From assembly GCA_009663005.1 (NCBI GenBank), contig VIGQ01001554.1, positions 1 to 40,476 of the forward strand: 40,476 nt of DNA. Reading direction: 5' to 3'. Positions 24,706-34,479 of the stretch are shown piece by piece. The first letter of the stretch is position 1. Each line of letters opens with the position of its first letter. Made by a program: the position numbers and the translations under genes. The notes under the pieces were generated by a model. It was given only the letters and a program-made list of their open reading frames with translations, was not told where the DNA came from and did no database searches. Source of the DNA: Actinidia chinensis. Lineage: Eukaryota > Streptophyta > Magnoliopsida > Ericales > Actinidiaceae.

Positions 24706-25029
24706 TCACCCCGATTTCCCAGCTCGGTCTCCATCAAACCGTCCCCGCGATCCCTGACGAGCCTCCGCTACCGCAGGTGTTGACATTTCCCTCATCAACA
24801 GGTAGGGGTTGCCATACTCGTTTTGTGACGTCTGGGAGACGATTGGTGACATATCGTTATTGGGAGGCAGGGTAGGTAGTTGGATTGGAGGGGCAGGCGA
24901 CGCAGTGCAGGATGAGCAAGTGGGGTCTTGAGGCGTCTTAAGACAAGCGAGCCATCTTCCGAAAGACGCAGGGCGGATGTGCGGTTGAGCTGCCCTCATA
25001 TACATCTCCAGCTTACTCGAACAAGGCAC
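24706..25029 (-). CDS. Hypothetical minus-strand ORF, 107 codons, Pro/Ser-rich
   Basis: The frame starts at ATG 25,029 and ends at 24,706. It is rich in Pro, Ser, Ala and Asn (TLPPNNDMSPIVSQTSQNE in the middle) with a basic, Gly/Arg-containing end. This could be a low-complexity exon or the tail of a larger minus-strand gene whose other exon-like pieces lie at 25.4, 26.2 and 26.5 kb. The opposite strand is also partly open here, so the strand is uncertain. No domain is recognised and the function is unknown. Confidence 0.25.
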   Translation of the reverse strand: MPCSSKLEMYMRAAQPHIRPASFGRWLACLKTPQDPTCSSCTASPAPPIQLPTLPPNNDMSPIVSQTSQNEYGNPYLLMREMSTPAVAEARQGSRGRFDGDRAGKSG

Positions 25030-25428
25030 AGTCGACTAGCTTATATATACCTCCGCCGCATGCGAACGCTTAGATGGGACGCTTGTGCTGAAGCTTGGTC
25101 CGTTGCAGGTCGCGATTCGGCGGCCCACTGGCCGACCGTGTTGCGGTCTGGAGTTTGGGACTTGTATGCTTCAGCTCTTCTCAAGGCTGTTTGCCTTCTT
25201 CAGATCAACCACGTCCTGCTAGCTAAAGAGAGGTCGATCCCGCCCGCTGATGAAATAACAGCGGAAAAATGATGGGAAAGGGAGGAAAAACAGCAAAATA
25301 GATTCACGAACAAGATGGGGACCCACACAATAACGGAGAGCATTAACACTGGGCTCCTAGCAAAACCAGTTTGCCCCTTGAACTCTGCCGTTGGTCTAGG
25401 TGCGTGATCCGCAAGTCTTGTGGGCGCA

Positions 25429-25626
25429 TCATGGCATTGCCAGTGCGACGTACGGTCTGTGATCTTTAGACATATCGGCAGAGGTTAAGTTGCCGAGTTC
25501 AACAGCAGGTAACTTGGGGGGTCCATAGCTTGGGGGGTTTGCCAGTTGCCAACCCCAAACACTTCCCTGTTTTTTTGTCGGCGAAGGTTCCCTCTGTGGG
25601 TAGTTTTCTTTTCGCTTGCACGCCAT
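25429..25626 (-). CDS. Hypothetical minus-strand ORF, 65 codons
   Basis: The piece begins MACKRKENYPQREPSPTKKQ and continues with a Pro-rich stretch ending near LPAVELGNLTSADMSKDH. The basic, Ser/Pro-containing start resembles a nuclear or low-complexity region, but this is weak evidence. It may be an exon of the same minus-strand unit as the pieces on either side, or chance. Confidence 0.2.
   Translation of the reverse strand: MACKRKENYPQREPSPTKKQGSVWGWQLANPPSYGPPKLPAVELGNLTSADMSKDHRPYVALAMP
25512..25558. repeat. G-run direct repeat and hairpin
   Basis: CTTGGGGGG occurs at 25,512-25,520 (followed by TCC) and again at about 25,529-25,537. The second copy can pair with CAACCCCAA just downstream, giving a TTGGGG/CCCCAA stem with TTTGCCAGTTGCCAA between or at its base. 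It is a structural curiosity with no known role here. Confidence 0.5.
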
Positions 25627-26218
25627 GGACGCGACGCGTGGATTGATCTAAGACGAACCGGCGTAGATGAAATGGAACCTCCGGGAGATTGGCAGGTTTA
25701 GTCTCAGGGCTTGCCCTTCTAGAATCTCACTTGGGAGCCTTTTATGATTGGATAATTAGGTGAAATGGGGAAAAAAATCAGTTTGATGTTGTGGTTCTAT
25801 TTCAGCACAAAATTCAAAAAATGTACACATTGGCAATGTTTTTTATTATTATTAACAATATGCATTACTACCCTGAAAACTCGAGTGGTGGTCGAGTGAG
25901 GAACATTAAGGGGTTAAACACCATGATGCTAGCTCCTCCACGTTAGGGTGATTGCTTTTTTATGCACTTATTTGAAGTGGTAGCTACGAGGTCAAATATG
26001 CCACGTCAGCTCATATAATGTATGTTAGGGAGATCTTCTTTTCATTTTAATTGTTCTTCTGTAGATGTTCGAGCGATAGGCTACAGATTTGGATGCTGTT
26101 GTTCTTTGCTATGTTATAAAACCACATGGATATTTTACATGGTTTGAACAAGGTTGTGCATTTATCCTGATACATTGACTTATAAAAAGAGGAATAAATA
26201 AAAAAGGAAAATAGCTAC

Positions 26219-26287
26219 CTTGGGTAAGAACAAACCACTCTTTAACAGTCTGTCCAGTGGGGGGGGGGGGGCCTTGGGCAAAATCAC
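26219..26287 (-). other. Exon-like segment with good splice signals, minus strand
   Basis: On the minus strand a T-rich tract with TTCTAAT precedes CATGGATAG (acceptor), and the segment ends in CCCAAG followed by GTAGCT (donor). One frame is open through the whole 69 nt and reads GDFAQG, then a homopolymer, then TGQTVKEWFVLTQ. A run of 13 G (26,259-26,271, C on the coding strand) sits inside it and probably replaces or distorts a few real codons. I do not recognise the protein. Partner exons may lie at 26.4-26.6 kb and around 27.5 kb. Confidence 0.3.
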
Positions 26288-26400
26288 CTATCCATGAAAG
26301 GATTAGAACAATTACAGAAATTAATGTAGCGTAAAAATCCACGAGAATGTAACATGTTTTTATACAATGAATCAATGTCCTGGAAAACTCACTGTTGCCC

Positions 26401-26594
26401 TCAGCTGTTGATCATTATTATTTGGGTCAAGTCGAGACGAAGTGACCTTAGGTTGATCCAACCCAAACTTTGTGCTTGCCATGTGGCTTCAGCAGTGAAA
26501 TTGCTGATTACATCATCCTCCTTTTCTGTTCTCTCTCAATCTTGAATTCTAAGAATCTTCTTTGACTTGTCTAATCCTCCCAAACCAAGAGGAT
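26401..26594 (-). other. Second exon-like segment, minus strand, one internal stop
   Basis: After a pyrimidine-rich acceptor-like site (CTCATTCTCCTTAG) one minus-strand frame stays open for about 65 codons apart from a single TGA. It contains GGLDKSKKILRIQD, then the stop, then ERTEKEDDVISNFTAEATWQ and a hydrophobic end. The codon content before and after the stop is equally protein-like, so the stop could be an error or an inactivating mutation. No family is recognised. It lies upstream, in transcription order, of the exon-like segment at 26,219. Confidence 0.25.
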
Positions 26595-26599
26595 CTAAG

Positions 26600-27985
26600 G
26601 AGAATGAGGATATACAACTACAAATAAATTTAATCAAACAGTACGAATATTCATCAGGAAATATGGATCAGGAAAGGATGGCAACCACATAAAAAGAATA
26701 TCACCTGCGGGATTAAATCATCCCTCCCCACCAATAAGTCATCACAGGGAGTTGTTTGAGGAAAAATAGCATTAAAATAAAAACAAAATTCTGAACTAAA
26801 AGGCAATACGTTGTCAAGTTTCAAAAAACATGAGATAAGAGAAAAGAAGGAAGGAGAAGATAACAGTCTGTAATTGTCAAAGCACACAAATTAATACCAA
26901 AAAGGTTTCCAAAATTCATAAAAACAGAGAGAATAGCAACAATAAAAACAAGAACCACACACACCCTGTCCTCTTCTCGGCAAAAGCAAAACTGAAGGAT
27001 AGTATAAGATTTTGGAAATGAATAGTTTAAAATTACTATAGAAAATCAGCAAAAACAGAAAAGGAAATTAAACACATACAGGTTCCAAAATTCAAAAAAA
27101 CGAAGAAAAAAACAGAAACGAACCAAGAACCACTACCCTATCTATCTTAGAGGCAATGCGCTTTTCCGTATGGGCTTTGTTGGAGCGGTTGTTGTATATT
27201 AGTAGCACCCTTCCGTTCATCCTCAATTTCATTTTCATAAAACAAAATAAACCACAACCACCCGAAGTAGACTGTTGTTACTTGTACAACTTCAAACACA
27301 TCCTTCATAACTTATTGAAACCGATAAGTGTGTAAATCAGATCTTGGAAAAAATTAAACGATAAAATGTCCGCAATTGCACATGGGAAATTCTTGTAAAT
27401 TACCCAAACTAAATCTAGATCGATCAACCAACCACACAACCTATTTAATCAAACCCAAAAAACGAAGCAGTAACAGAGGAGAGAAACACCTCTGCAGATC
27501 TGTGTTACTGTCGCAGTCTGATATTAGCCGCTGTCGTCAGATTGCTCGTATCCGTACCAGGTCAGATTAAGCTTGCCGTAGTCGGATCGTCGCCGTATCT
27601 CGCGGACATCGCCGTCGACCGGTCGACGAAAGGTTATGCGATGCGGACGAGTGTACCCCTGCGCTATGTACTTTTTTGAACTCTATCTCTCTCTATTTTT
27701 TTATGCATAGAACCGGTGAATACGACAATTTTTTTTTTCTTCTTTTGGTATCTTAGTTTGTGGTTTTTCTTAATTTTTTTTTATTTTTTAATCAATACTT
27801 TTTTTCTGTTTTTCATCTTGTCTATTTCAATCCCTAAAATGAAAAATACTAGAAATTTTTTTCGTTTTCCTCCAGTCACATTATTTCAATCCCCTAAGCA
27901 ACGTGCGATTTAAAACAAAATGAATAGCAAAACGACTAGCATTACAAGTCTCTAAGAACATACTTTAATAAAAAGGTAATACCTC
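26600..27985. other. AT-rich non-coding stretch with one GC-rich island
   Basis: A-rich and T-rich low-complexity sequence (long T-rich block at 27,725-27,835). A GC- and CpG-rich island at about 27,480-27,670 contains the palindrome-like GTCGACCGGTCGAC (27,615-27,628). On the minus strand the island could be the 5' end of a gene, with a short frame starting at the ATG near 27,608, but it closes after 15 codons. No transcript can be claimed. Confidence 0.4.
27981..27985. repeat. Target-site duplication, left copy (ACCTC)
   Basis: The 5 bp just outside the left LTR match 38,298-38,302. Five bp is the normal duplication size for LTR retrotransposons. Because of noise at the LTR ends the boundary could shift by one or two bases. 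Confidence 0.7.
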
Positions 27986-28657
27986 TGTTGTGGTCAAAAA
28001 ACTGGAGCGAGCAACTAACAGTCAAAGATGCGGTATCCTCGGTACTGGACCTCGGATTACGTTAGGCGGACCTGCACAACGAACAGAGTCAACGGCCTGG
28101 GGCGAAGCCTCTCAAAACCTCTCGGCGTGGAGACAAACCAAGGCGATGAACAGCAGGTAAAAGAGCTCAGAGGAGAGTTATAGAGTAGTTGAGCGACCTG
28201 TGAAAACGATGGGGGGAGTGGGGGAGAGCGGTCTTTTTATAGAGGAGTAATGGGGCGTTGTCCATGGATCACGGCGGATCCTCGGAAGGTAAGTATGGAA
28301 GATAACTCGCAGATATAGGAGAAATATGGGAGGCGAGGATTGCATCTAGAGAGTAGTATCCGTAATGGTCGGGCCCTCGAGGAGAAAATCTCGCGAAGGG
28401 CGTATAGATAGGCATCTGTGGTGGAGACCGATCAAGCCAAGTATCTACCTCGCCCCAAGGGCGAGGAGGAGACAGCACTGTGGCTCTGGGCGAGTCAGTG
28501 GGATAACTTTGGCGCGGGGGTATATGTGAACGTTGGACCGTTTTACTCGATCAGAGGATCAGAGCTACAAGCAACCTTCGGGAGATTCATGGGCGGACCC
28601 AGTTCTGTGATGGTGTAGGGCGAGTTACTTGCCTTAGTCGGTGGAGAATTTATCCCA
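27986..28657 (-). repeat. 3' LTR (left on the plus strand)
   Basis: It matches the right LTR from CGAGCAAC near the left end to GGTGGAGAATTTATCCC at the right end, with many indels and substitutions. Shared marks include GAGGAGAGTT, CTTTTTATAGA and GGCGAGGAGGAGACA. Its minus-strand end should specify polyadenylation of the sense RNA. Confidence 0.9.
28233..28241 (-). promoter_or_regulatory. TATA box of the 3' LTR
   Basis: It is the same TATAAAAAG on the minus strand, at the equivalent position of the left LTR. It could drive outward transcription into the flank at 27.9 kb. Confidence 0.6.
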
Positions 28658-28678
28658 CATTCAGTGCCCCTACTCGAA
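28658..28678 (-). promoter_or_regulatory. Candidate polypurine tract
   Basis: Just upstream of the 3' LTR the minus strand reads GAGTAGGGGCACTGAATG. The purine block is short and interrupted, so this is placed mainly by position. Confidence 0.4.
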
Positions 28679-28739
28679 ATGCCGAGTAAATGAGGGATTT
28701 ATGAGTAAATTGGTTACACTGTTGGTGTCATCTCCGTAA

Positions 28740-29000
28740 CAGAGGCACGTGCTCTCTCAAACGAACACGTGGGCTAGCGCATTGATTGATGAGCGGCGGA
28801 CAAATGGACAGGTGCAGCTTTATTGTTTAAATGATTTGTCTTGGCGGGAAACAGTAGGATTATACCCATCGGCCTGAGGCGGCGCATTTAATGAAGCCTT
28901 TGGCGGGAGACGCGATATTATACATAGGAAGACTGAACGGCGCATGATAGTAATCATGGCACTGATTGGTATCTGACCCCAGTGTTTCCTTTATATGGGG
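28740..29000 (+). promoter_or_regulatory. Candidate antisense promoter: two G-boxes, duplicated E2F-like sites, TATA
   Basis: Between the 3' LTR and the antisense gene are two CACGTG G-boxes 20 bp apart (28,746-28,751 and 28,766-28,771), an imperfect tandem duplication of about 60 bp (28,838-28,957), and a TATA-like TTTATATGG at 28,990-28,998. Each duplicate starts with TTGGCGGG: TTGGCGGGAAA at 28,841, the reverse complement of the plant E2F consensus TTTCCCGCC, and TTGGCGGGAGA at 28,900. Both copies also share ATTATAC and CGGCGCAT. The assignment is by position and motif only. Confidence 0.5.
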
Positions 29001-29335
29001 TCCCTCTTCCTTGCACGTTTCTGCTATTGTTGTTAGCTATTGCTTCGCATCTATTTCTCCTCGCACTAGAATCGTGACGCCCAGCGTCTTATACTCAGTA
29101 AGTACTCTTCCCGACTTATTAGTTCTAGTTCTCGTAGTTTATGTCCTGTAATTCGGGCATAATAGACCGGGCCGGACATAGATTCGTTACCCCTTAGGGG
29201 ACTATCCGCACCCCTTAGGAGAAGGCTCCCCATATTTGGCTGACAAGGTAAATCAATCGCCGTCGTCGCCTGGAGGTTCACCTGAGGAGAGTCCTTTGAC
29301 GTCATTCATACCGAATAGAGGAAAACACTAATATC

Positions 29336-31536
29336 ATGACCTTAGAGGAGAGAACGTCTTAGGGATACTATTCTTTCCTTCTAGGGTGCCAGAGATAAGG
29401 CTTCCCGACGAAGGGTAGGAGGACCATTATTATACCCGTCCAGCGAGGTAGTTTTAGAGGCCCGCATTTCCCGCTTGGCTTCCGTTTACCCTTCACTCTA
29501 CCATTTTAGGCTAATTCTTCAATTCTATAAATTGTCCGGCCAGCCGTTTCCCAACGCGTGGAGAAGAAGAATTGCTTGCTATATGGGTGTTGGCAGGTAT
29601 TTAACAAATACAACATCTCCTTTCCGAGTGTAGGAATTGTTTAGGTTAAATAGGAATATAAACAGGATCAATACAAGGCTGGCTTCTATACTTCAGGAAG
29701 GAACATTGAAGGGTTCTGCTCGGAGGATACCCCAGTAATATTAAGGGGTGTGTAGAAGAGACAAGTTATTCTTATCTCGGCGAGATGTGAAATTCCCGAA
29801 GGAACGTCTCGGGCGGGCATCCCAAGGTTCCGAGGACGGGGGAATTCCAGGTTGGTCGCTCTCTCTTTCTACCCTATCTTGTACTTTGAATGTGGTGGGT
29901 AATGTATTATTTTTGCAGATAAGCCTACAAATAATCCACCTCAAAACCTTTACGGCGACGAACTGAACGTTTTTGAAGAGATTTGCGGTTGAGCGAGAAG
30001 TCCAGGACGTTTTTTTCAGTACCCGTGATGTTGGACTCAAAATCGTACGCCAAATATTTGTCTCCCCTTGGTTCTAGGGGCGTGAGGACAGAGGGACGAT
30101 AATCTTCGAGAGAAGAGAAGCTCCGAGGCTCCTGAGCGACGTGGGTGAGTCCCAAATCCCATGCAACAAGCCGGCGAGAGAAAGAAAGCCCTTCCCAATG
30201 ACGATTTTTATCGAGTGTCTAGGACTATCAGAGCATAACTGAGGAGGTTGTTACTCACATCCATGGAGCTGCCCATTTGAGGTGGTCAGGGGAACGTTTG
30301 GATCCTATACTAGATCGTTTTTCGAATGCTCGAACTCGAATTCCTCGTTGAAATCTTGTACGGATTCCGAGCATACCCGTCGAGCTGAATCGATGGTATT
30401 GCTCCGTTCTTTTTCTCAAGCGGACGATACGTTCTATCTGATTCGTATGTGGTTGTGCTGCAGCTATGTCGAAGAGGGTTAGCTTTAATAGATTAGCGAG
30501 GGAGAAGCCAGGAAGGAGCGGGTGCAGTCGGGACTCCGTTCCGACAAAGGGAGTCGTTAATTGGCGAGGAAAGAAGCGGGCCGAAGAGAGCGTCACCAGC
30601 TCGCCCAACAAAAAGGGAAAGGGGAAGGGCCGATGATGACGGCTGAAGGGAAAAAAGATGTTGAAATGGGCTAGGGCAAGAAGACGGCGACTTCATCAGG
30701 CAAGCCCATGAACCACTCCAGCCACCGCATATCCTCGCCTAGGGACGGTGCTCTCGCTAATCTCAGGCACTATCCTTGGCCCCACGTGCTCTATATGTGC
30801 ATGCACATTAGGGGCTCGTCAGTGGCCGAGAAGTTTCTGCGAGGGGTGATTCCCCAAGCCACAAGGAGAAGGTGGATAGCTCACCTGGATCAAACGGCGA
30901 TGAAGCGTCTTTCCACGTGATCGGTATGTATTTTCGGGTGCGTTTAATTTTTCTATCGACTATCATTTGCTCTGAATTGTTAAAAATGTTTCCCTTTCTT
31001 ATAGCAGCAGGCATTGTGCTCGGTTCGTCTTGGTCGTCCATATTAGGGTGAGGCTGGGGAGGCAGCATCTTTCAATAGGGGCGAGCCTGCTTCGCCATGG
31101 AACCTGGGTTGCTTGCCATCCATAGGTTGCTGTCGACTTGGAACAACAATTGGTCTAGTCCCGTGCTTGTGAGCAGACAGGCCAAGATGAGCTTGCCAAG
31201 ACGAAGAGCGCCCGCGATTCGCTGTCCGACAAGTTCGAGAGGTCGGGAGTGTTGGTGGAACGAGCTGAGGGAAGCTTTTGATAAAGCCAGGAAATTTGTC
31301 GTGGAGGAGTTCAAGTCCTCGTCGGAGTTCATGGTGGCGTTTAAGATTCGGCGCCTCCAAATACTTTGGCGAGGGGTTTAACTTCGCAAGGTGCACTTGC
31401 CGACTCATCCCGACCTTGCTATCCGACCTTGAATGCACTGTGGTGGTCCGATCAGATCTGTTTTGCGGAGCAAGACGAGGCCATGAGGAGAAGCAAAAGG
31501 AGAAAAAGGAAAAAACGGGCGAGAATGAGGGGGTAA
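29336..31536 (+). pseudogene. Antisense gene of the retrotransposon (Transposase_28-like plant protein), frameshifted
   Basis: On the plus strand, opposite to pol, lies a gene-like region. A likely start is ATG 29,336 (MTLEE, then after one frame change ENVLGILFF and PEIRLPDEG). Frames at 29,450-29,860 spell out the domain of plant proteins annotated as putative gypsy-type transposon (Pfam Transposase_28): LILQFYKLSGQPFPNAWRR, CYMGV, KAGFYTSGRN-like text and RQVILISARCEIPEGTS. A probable intron with TATTTTTGCAG acceptor ends at 29,919, and PTNNPPQNLYGDELNVFEEI follows. Further on come MSKRVSFNRLAREK, SSPNKKGKGEGPMM, then a coiled-coil-like tail with QDELAKTKSARDSL and FDKARKFVVEEFKSSSEF, ending basic near 31,536. 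Tat elements such as maize Grande are known to carry antisense ORFs in this place. The protein's role is unknown. Confidence 0.72.
29849..29919 (+). other. Probable intron in the antisense gene
   Basis: The segment begins GTTGGTCGCT after TTCCAG and ends TATTATTTTTGCAG. Domain-like protein text stops before it and resumes after it. It is short, about 71 nt, close to the minimum for plants. Confidence 0.5.
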
Positions 31537-31704
31537 TTAAAGATATGCTCGCGAGGTGTAAAATTATTTTTTTTTTGAGATGTAATTTTTTATTCATTTG
31601 AGGAAAAAAGCGTTGGGTCTTGGGGGCTCCCGTTTTTGTTATATTGTTTTGTGTTAATGGGTGATCATGAAGTCTGTGGTGGTGAAATCTCAATATTGAA
31701 ACAA

Positions 31705-31905
31705 AACCTATATTGGCGGACTTCAATAATGGCGATCAAGATTCCTTTGTCATCAAGTTTTGAATTGGCGATCTCATATTGGCGACATCAATACGGCGAT
31801 CAGATGTCATTCCGTCATGATTTGCGACCTAAATTGGCGACATCAATAATGGTGATCAGATTTCATTCCGTAATGATGACGATCTTGATATTGTGACATC
31901 AACCT
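31705..31905. repeat. Short tandem repeat, about 56 bp per unit, three units and a part
   Basis: Units start ATTGGCGGACTTCAATAATG (about 31,712), ATTGGCGACATCAATACGGC (about 31,778) and ATTGGCGACATCAATAATGG (about 31,833), with a last part ATTGTGACATCAACC (about 31,889). Shared inside the units are GATCAGAT and TCATTCCGT-ATGAT. It lies between the 3' end of the antisense gene and the stop of pol, where both transcripts would end. Confidence 0.75.
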
Positions 31906-32022
31906 TTTTGTATAAAACGGATAAATTATAAGGTCGAATCGCAAACATATTTCAATTCCAATATAAAATAAAATCACAAATCATAAAATTATTGGGGTCT
32001 TGAATGGAGCGTTTCATGGCTG

Positions 32023-33300
32023 TCATTTTATTGATAGTATTTTCTTCAAATGCTTGGCATTCCAGGGATGTAAAAGTCTTTCTTTGGTTCTCTAACGCAG
32101 TAATTCCCTGGTCTGGAGACCTTGACGACTTTGTAAGGACCTTCCCACGTTGGCCGAGCTTGCCGCATTTGGTTGGGTTAGTTGACAGGGTACCGCCTCC
32201 GTCAGACCAGGTCGCCAGGAAGGAAGCAATCGGTGTTTGACCCTTTCATTGTAGTATTTGGGGCGGCCTTGGCATTTGTAAACTGCTTGCGTATTTCCCA
32301 CAGCCTTTTCCTCTTTTCTCCTCGAAGGAGATCCCGGTTGAGTCTGAGCTCGGCGCATTACTTTCTTTGTCGAAATTCGAAGTCTGAAGCTCGGCATGCC
32401 TATTTCTACCGTATGACCGATTCATACCGAGACCATGAGTATGGAGTTTCGCGCCGTAGGAATCCGGCTAGTAGTATGATGCCCAAAGTATGGCTTGGCA
32501 GTCTTCCGCCCATTCGCTTTTTTTCGACCTCTCTAACCTCGCTTCATCAAATTCCTAAGGATGGTATAACGCATTGGTTACTAGTACCTTCAACTTGCCC
32601 ATTAGCCTGAGGATGACCTGGTGAGGAGAAATGATAGGAGATGGCGATATCCGAGCAAATACTTAAACTTGTCGTTTGTCGAACTGGCCTTGCTTTGTCC
32701 GAGATGATAACCTTGGGGATTCCGAATCTGGGTCAAACAAGGGGCTTCCATACGAAATCCCAGGTATTCTTCTCTGTAATCTTTGGCGAGAGATGACTTC
32801 TATCCTTTAGTAAAGTAGTCTATGGTGACGATCAAAATTTCCTTTGCAAGGGAGCTCGTGGTAGGGGACCCAGTATGTCTACTCCCCACTAGGCGAATGG
32901 CCAAGAGCTTGACATCGGTACCGATCTCAGTGTGGGGGAGATGGCTGACGGAGGCAAACCTCTGACACTTGTCGTCATCTCCTTATATACGTCGCCGCAT
33001 CTCATTCTATGGTCGGCCAAAAATATCCTTGGCGAATAGTTTTTTCGCTCGGCAATGACTTGCTCCGGAGTTATTCCCGCAGATGCCTTCGTGTAGTTCT
33101 TGTAGAACGTATTCTGGCTTCTTCTGGTCAGAGGACATTTCAATAGTGGTCCAGAAAGGACCTTTGTATAGTCTTTTCCGTTGAACATGCAAATCTTGCG
33201 GATTTGTAACTGAGATGGCGAGCTTGGAGCTATCATTTTGGCAAGTCCTCTCTCTGGAGATAGGCAATAATCCTTCGTCCATCCACGTCGAATTTCTTTC
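32023..33300 (-). pseudogene. pol: integrase, D,D(35)E type without chromodomain; pol stop
   Basis: The N-terminal zinc-binding part appears as YVLQELHEGICGN (His codon 33,091-33,093) followed by a DDKCQRFASV frame; the second His of the usual GNHSG is Asn in the reading seen. The core has GVDILGP (Asp codon 32,877-32,879), KVIISDK (Asp 32,697-32,699) and HPQANGQVE (Glu 32,589-32,591); the last two are 36 codons apart, so D,D(35)E is intact. The C-terminal part has YYNERVKHR near 32,260 and ends PWNAKHLKKILSIK with TGA at 32,023-32,025. That ending, with no chromodomain behind it, is typical of Tat pol. Integrase inserts the cDNA into the chromosome. There are several frameshifts. Confidence 0.88.
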
Positions 33301-33599
33301 TGTTTGAGATTTGATTGGCAGCCTAATGCTTGGGTTATCTAAATTCCATAGGTATGTACCTATTTGAAATAAACTCAAAAACTTGATGCCAGATTTAGGC
33401 TTAAGGCTCTGCTCATCTCTCTTCTGCTTTTATGACCTTCTCGGAATTTGTAGCTTTTTAAACTTCTTGATCTTTGCGATGCACTTTAACCTCGGCCCAA
33501 TCAGCCAAAGCAAGCCTCATTCTTGTGTCCTTGGCGAGTAGTTCCCCTTGGACTTGGTCCACCAGTTGTGAGATTCACTCCTAGAAGATTTCCAAAGAT

Positions 33600-34340
33600 T
33601 GTGGGCCCCTAACTCTCACTGCTATTCTTATTCCGTCGAGGAGGTTCGTACTCGGCTTCATTGTTATGGCTGTAATCCGATTCTTATGGCGTACTCCATT
33701 TGCTCGCCTGAATGGAGTTTTATGACGATCCTGCATCCACAGCCGTGTAAGTTATAAGAGCCATCGACGAATAAACCCATGGGCGATATCTTTTTGAGGT
33801 TGGTTATTTAGGAATTTTTGTTTCAAGAGGAGCTGTTTCTGGTTGTGGAGTGAGTGTTGCATGAGTGGATTCGACAATCAAATCAGTCAGTGCCTAGGCT
33901 TTTACTGTCATCTCTCGGCCGTACTCAATGTGGAACCACTTAGTCGATGGACACTTTAGGAGTCGACCTGAGGTGTCTGGCGTTGAAGAAACGCGTTAGT
34001 GGTGGCAGTCCATACTATGATGGGATTTGTTATAAACGTAGTGACGAAGTTTGGTTGCGATCATTAAGGCGTAGCGAGATTTTGCGTTGATCCCTGATAT
34101 ATCTGGCCTTTGCACCCATTAATACATGTAACATCGGTGCTATATGGTCTTTGGACTTGATCTTTTCTCGGAATGAGCACGGAATTCACGCGGTAGGCCG
34201 AGATATGAAAATATATGTAAAGATTTTCGCCGGTGGTGGGGACTATGAGTAAAAGCGGAGGAGACCCCAAAGGACTCTTTTAGCGTTGGAAACGCATTTC
34301 AGATTCCTCATCCACTGAAAGGCCCTGGCTTTTTCTCAGG
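33600..34340 (-). pseudogene. pol: RNase H domain with RT connection
   Basis: At 34,100-34,270 (minus) the line PPLLLIVPTTGENLYIYFHI, then SAYRVNSVLI and KDQVQRP, matches the start of the RNase H region that follows RT in plant Ty3/gypsy pol. The canonical RNase H start FVDGS is at 33,755-33,771 (Asp codon 33,763-33,765), followed by GEQMEYAIRIG and a broken NEAEYE-type motif at 33,646-33,663. It degrades the RNA strand during cDNA synthesis. No second, archaeal-type RNase H was seen after it, but frameshifts make that a weak negative. Confidence 0.75.
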
Positions 34341-34479
34341 ATTCGAAAGATGGGAGGCACTTGTCCGCCAAAAACTTGGAGACAAATCTGTTGAGGGCGA
34401 CTACCTCGCTAGTTAGATGCGTACTTCTCGGATATTATAGGCGAGAGCTTATCTGGTTAGTGGTTAGGGCTGGATTCAT

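Noticed and set aside
27716..27913. Phe-rich plus-strand ORF
   Set aside because: It is a translation of a T-rich low-complexity tract.
28966..29151. 61-codon ORF as the start of the antisense gene
   Set aside because: Its ATG lies upstream of the TATA-like site, and its frame has no similarity to the domain that follows. ATG 29,336 fits better.
31043..31726. 227-codon minus-strand ORF
   Set aside because: It lies opposite the antisense gene, whose plus-strand frames carry the coherent coiled-coil-like text. The minus reading looks like a shadow.
28658..32022. Second (archaeal-type) RNase H or envelope-like gene after integrase on the minus strand
   Set aside because: No minus-strand motif of either kind was found. 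The protein-like text here is on the plus strand.
32023..32300. Chromodomain at the integrase C-terminus
   Set aside because: Pol stops directly after PWNAKHLKK, as in Tat elements. No chromodomain residues follow.
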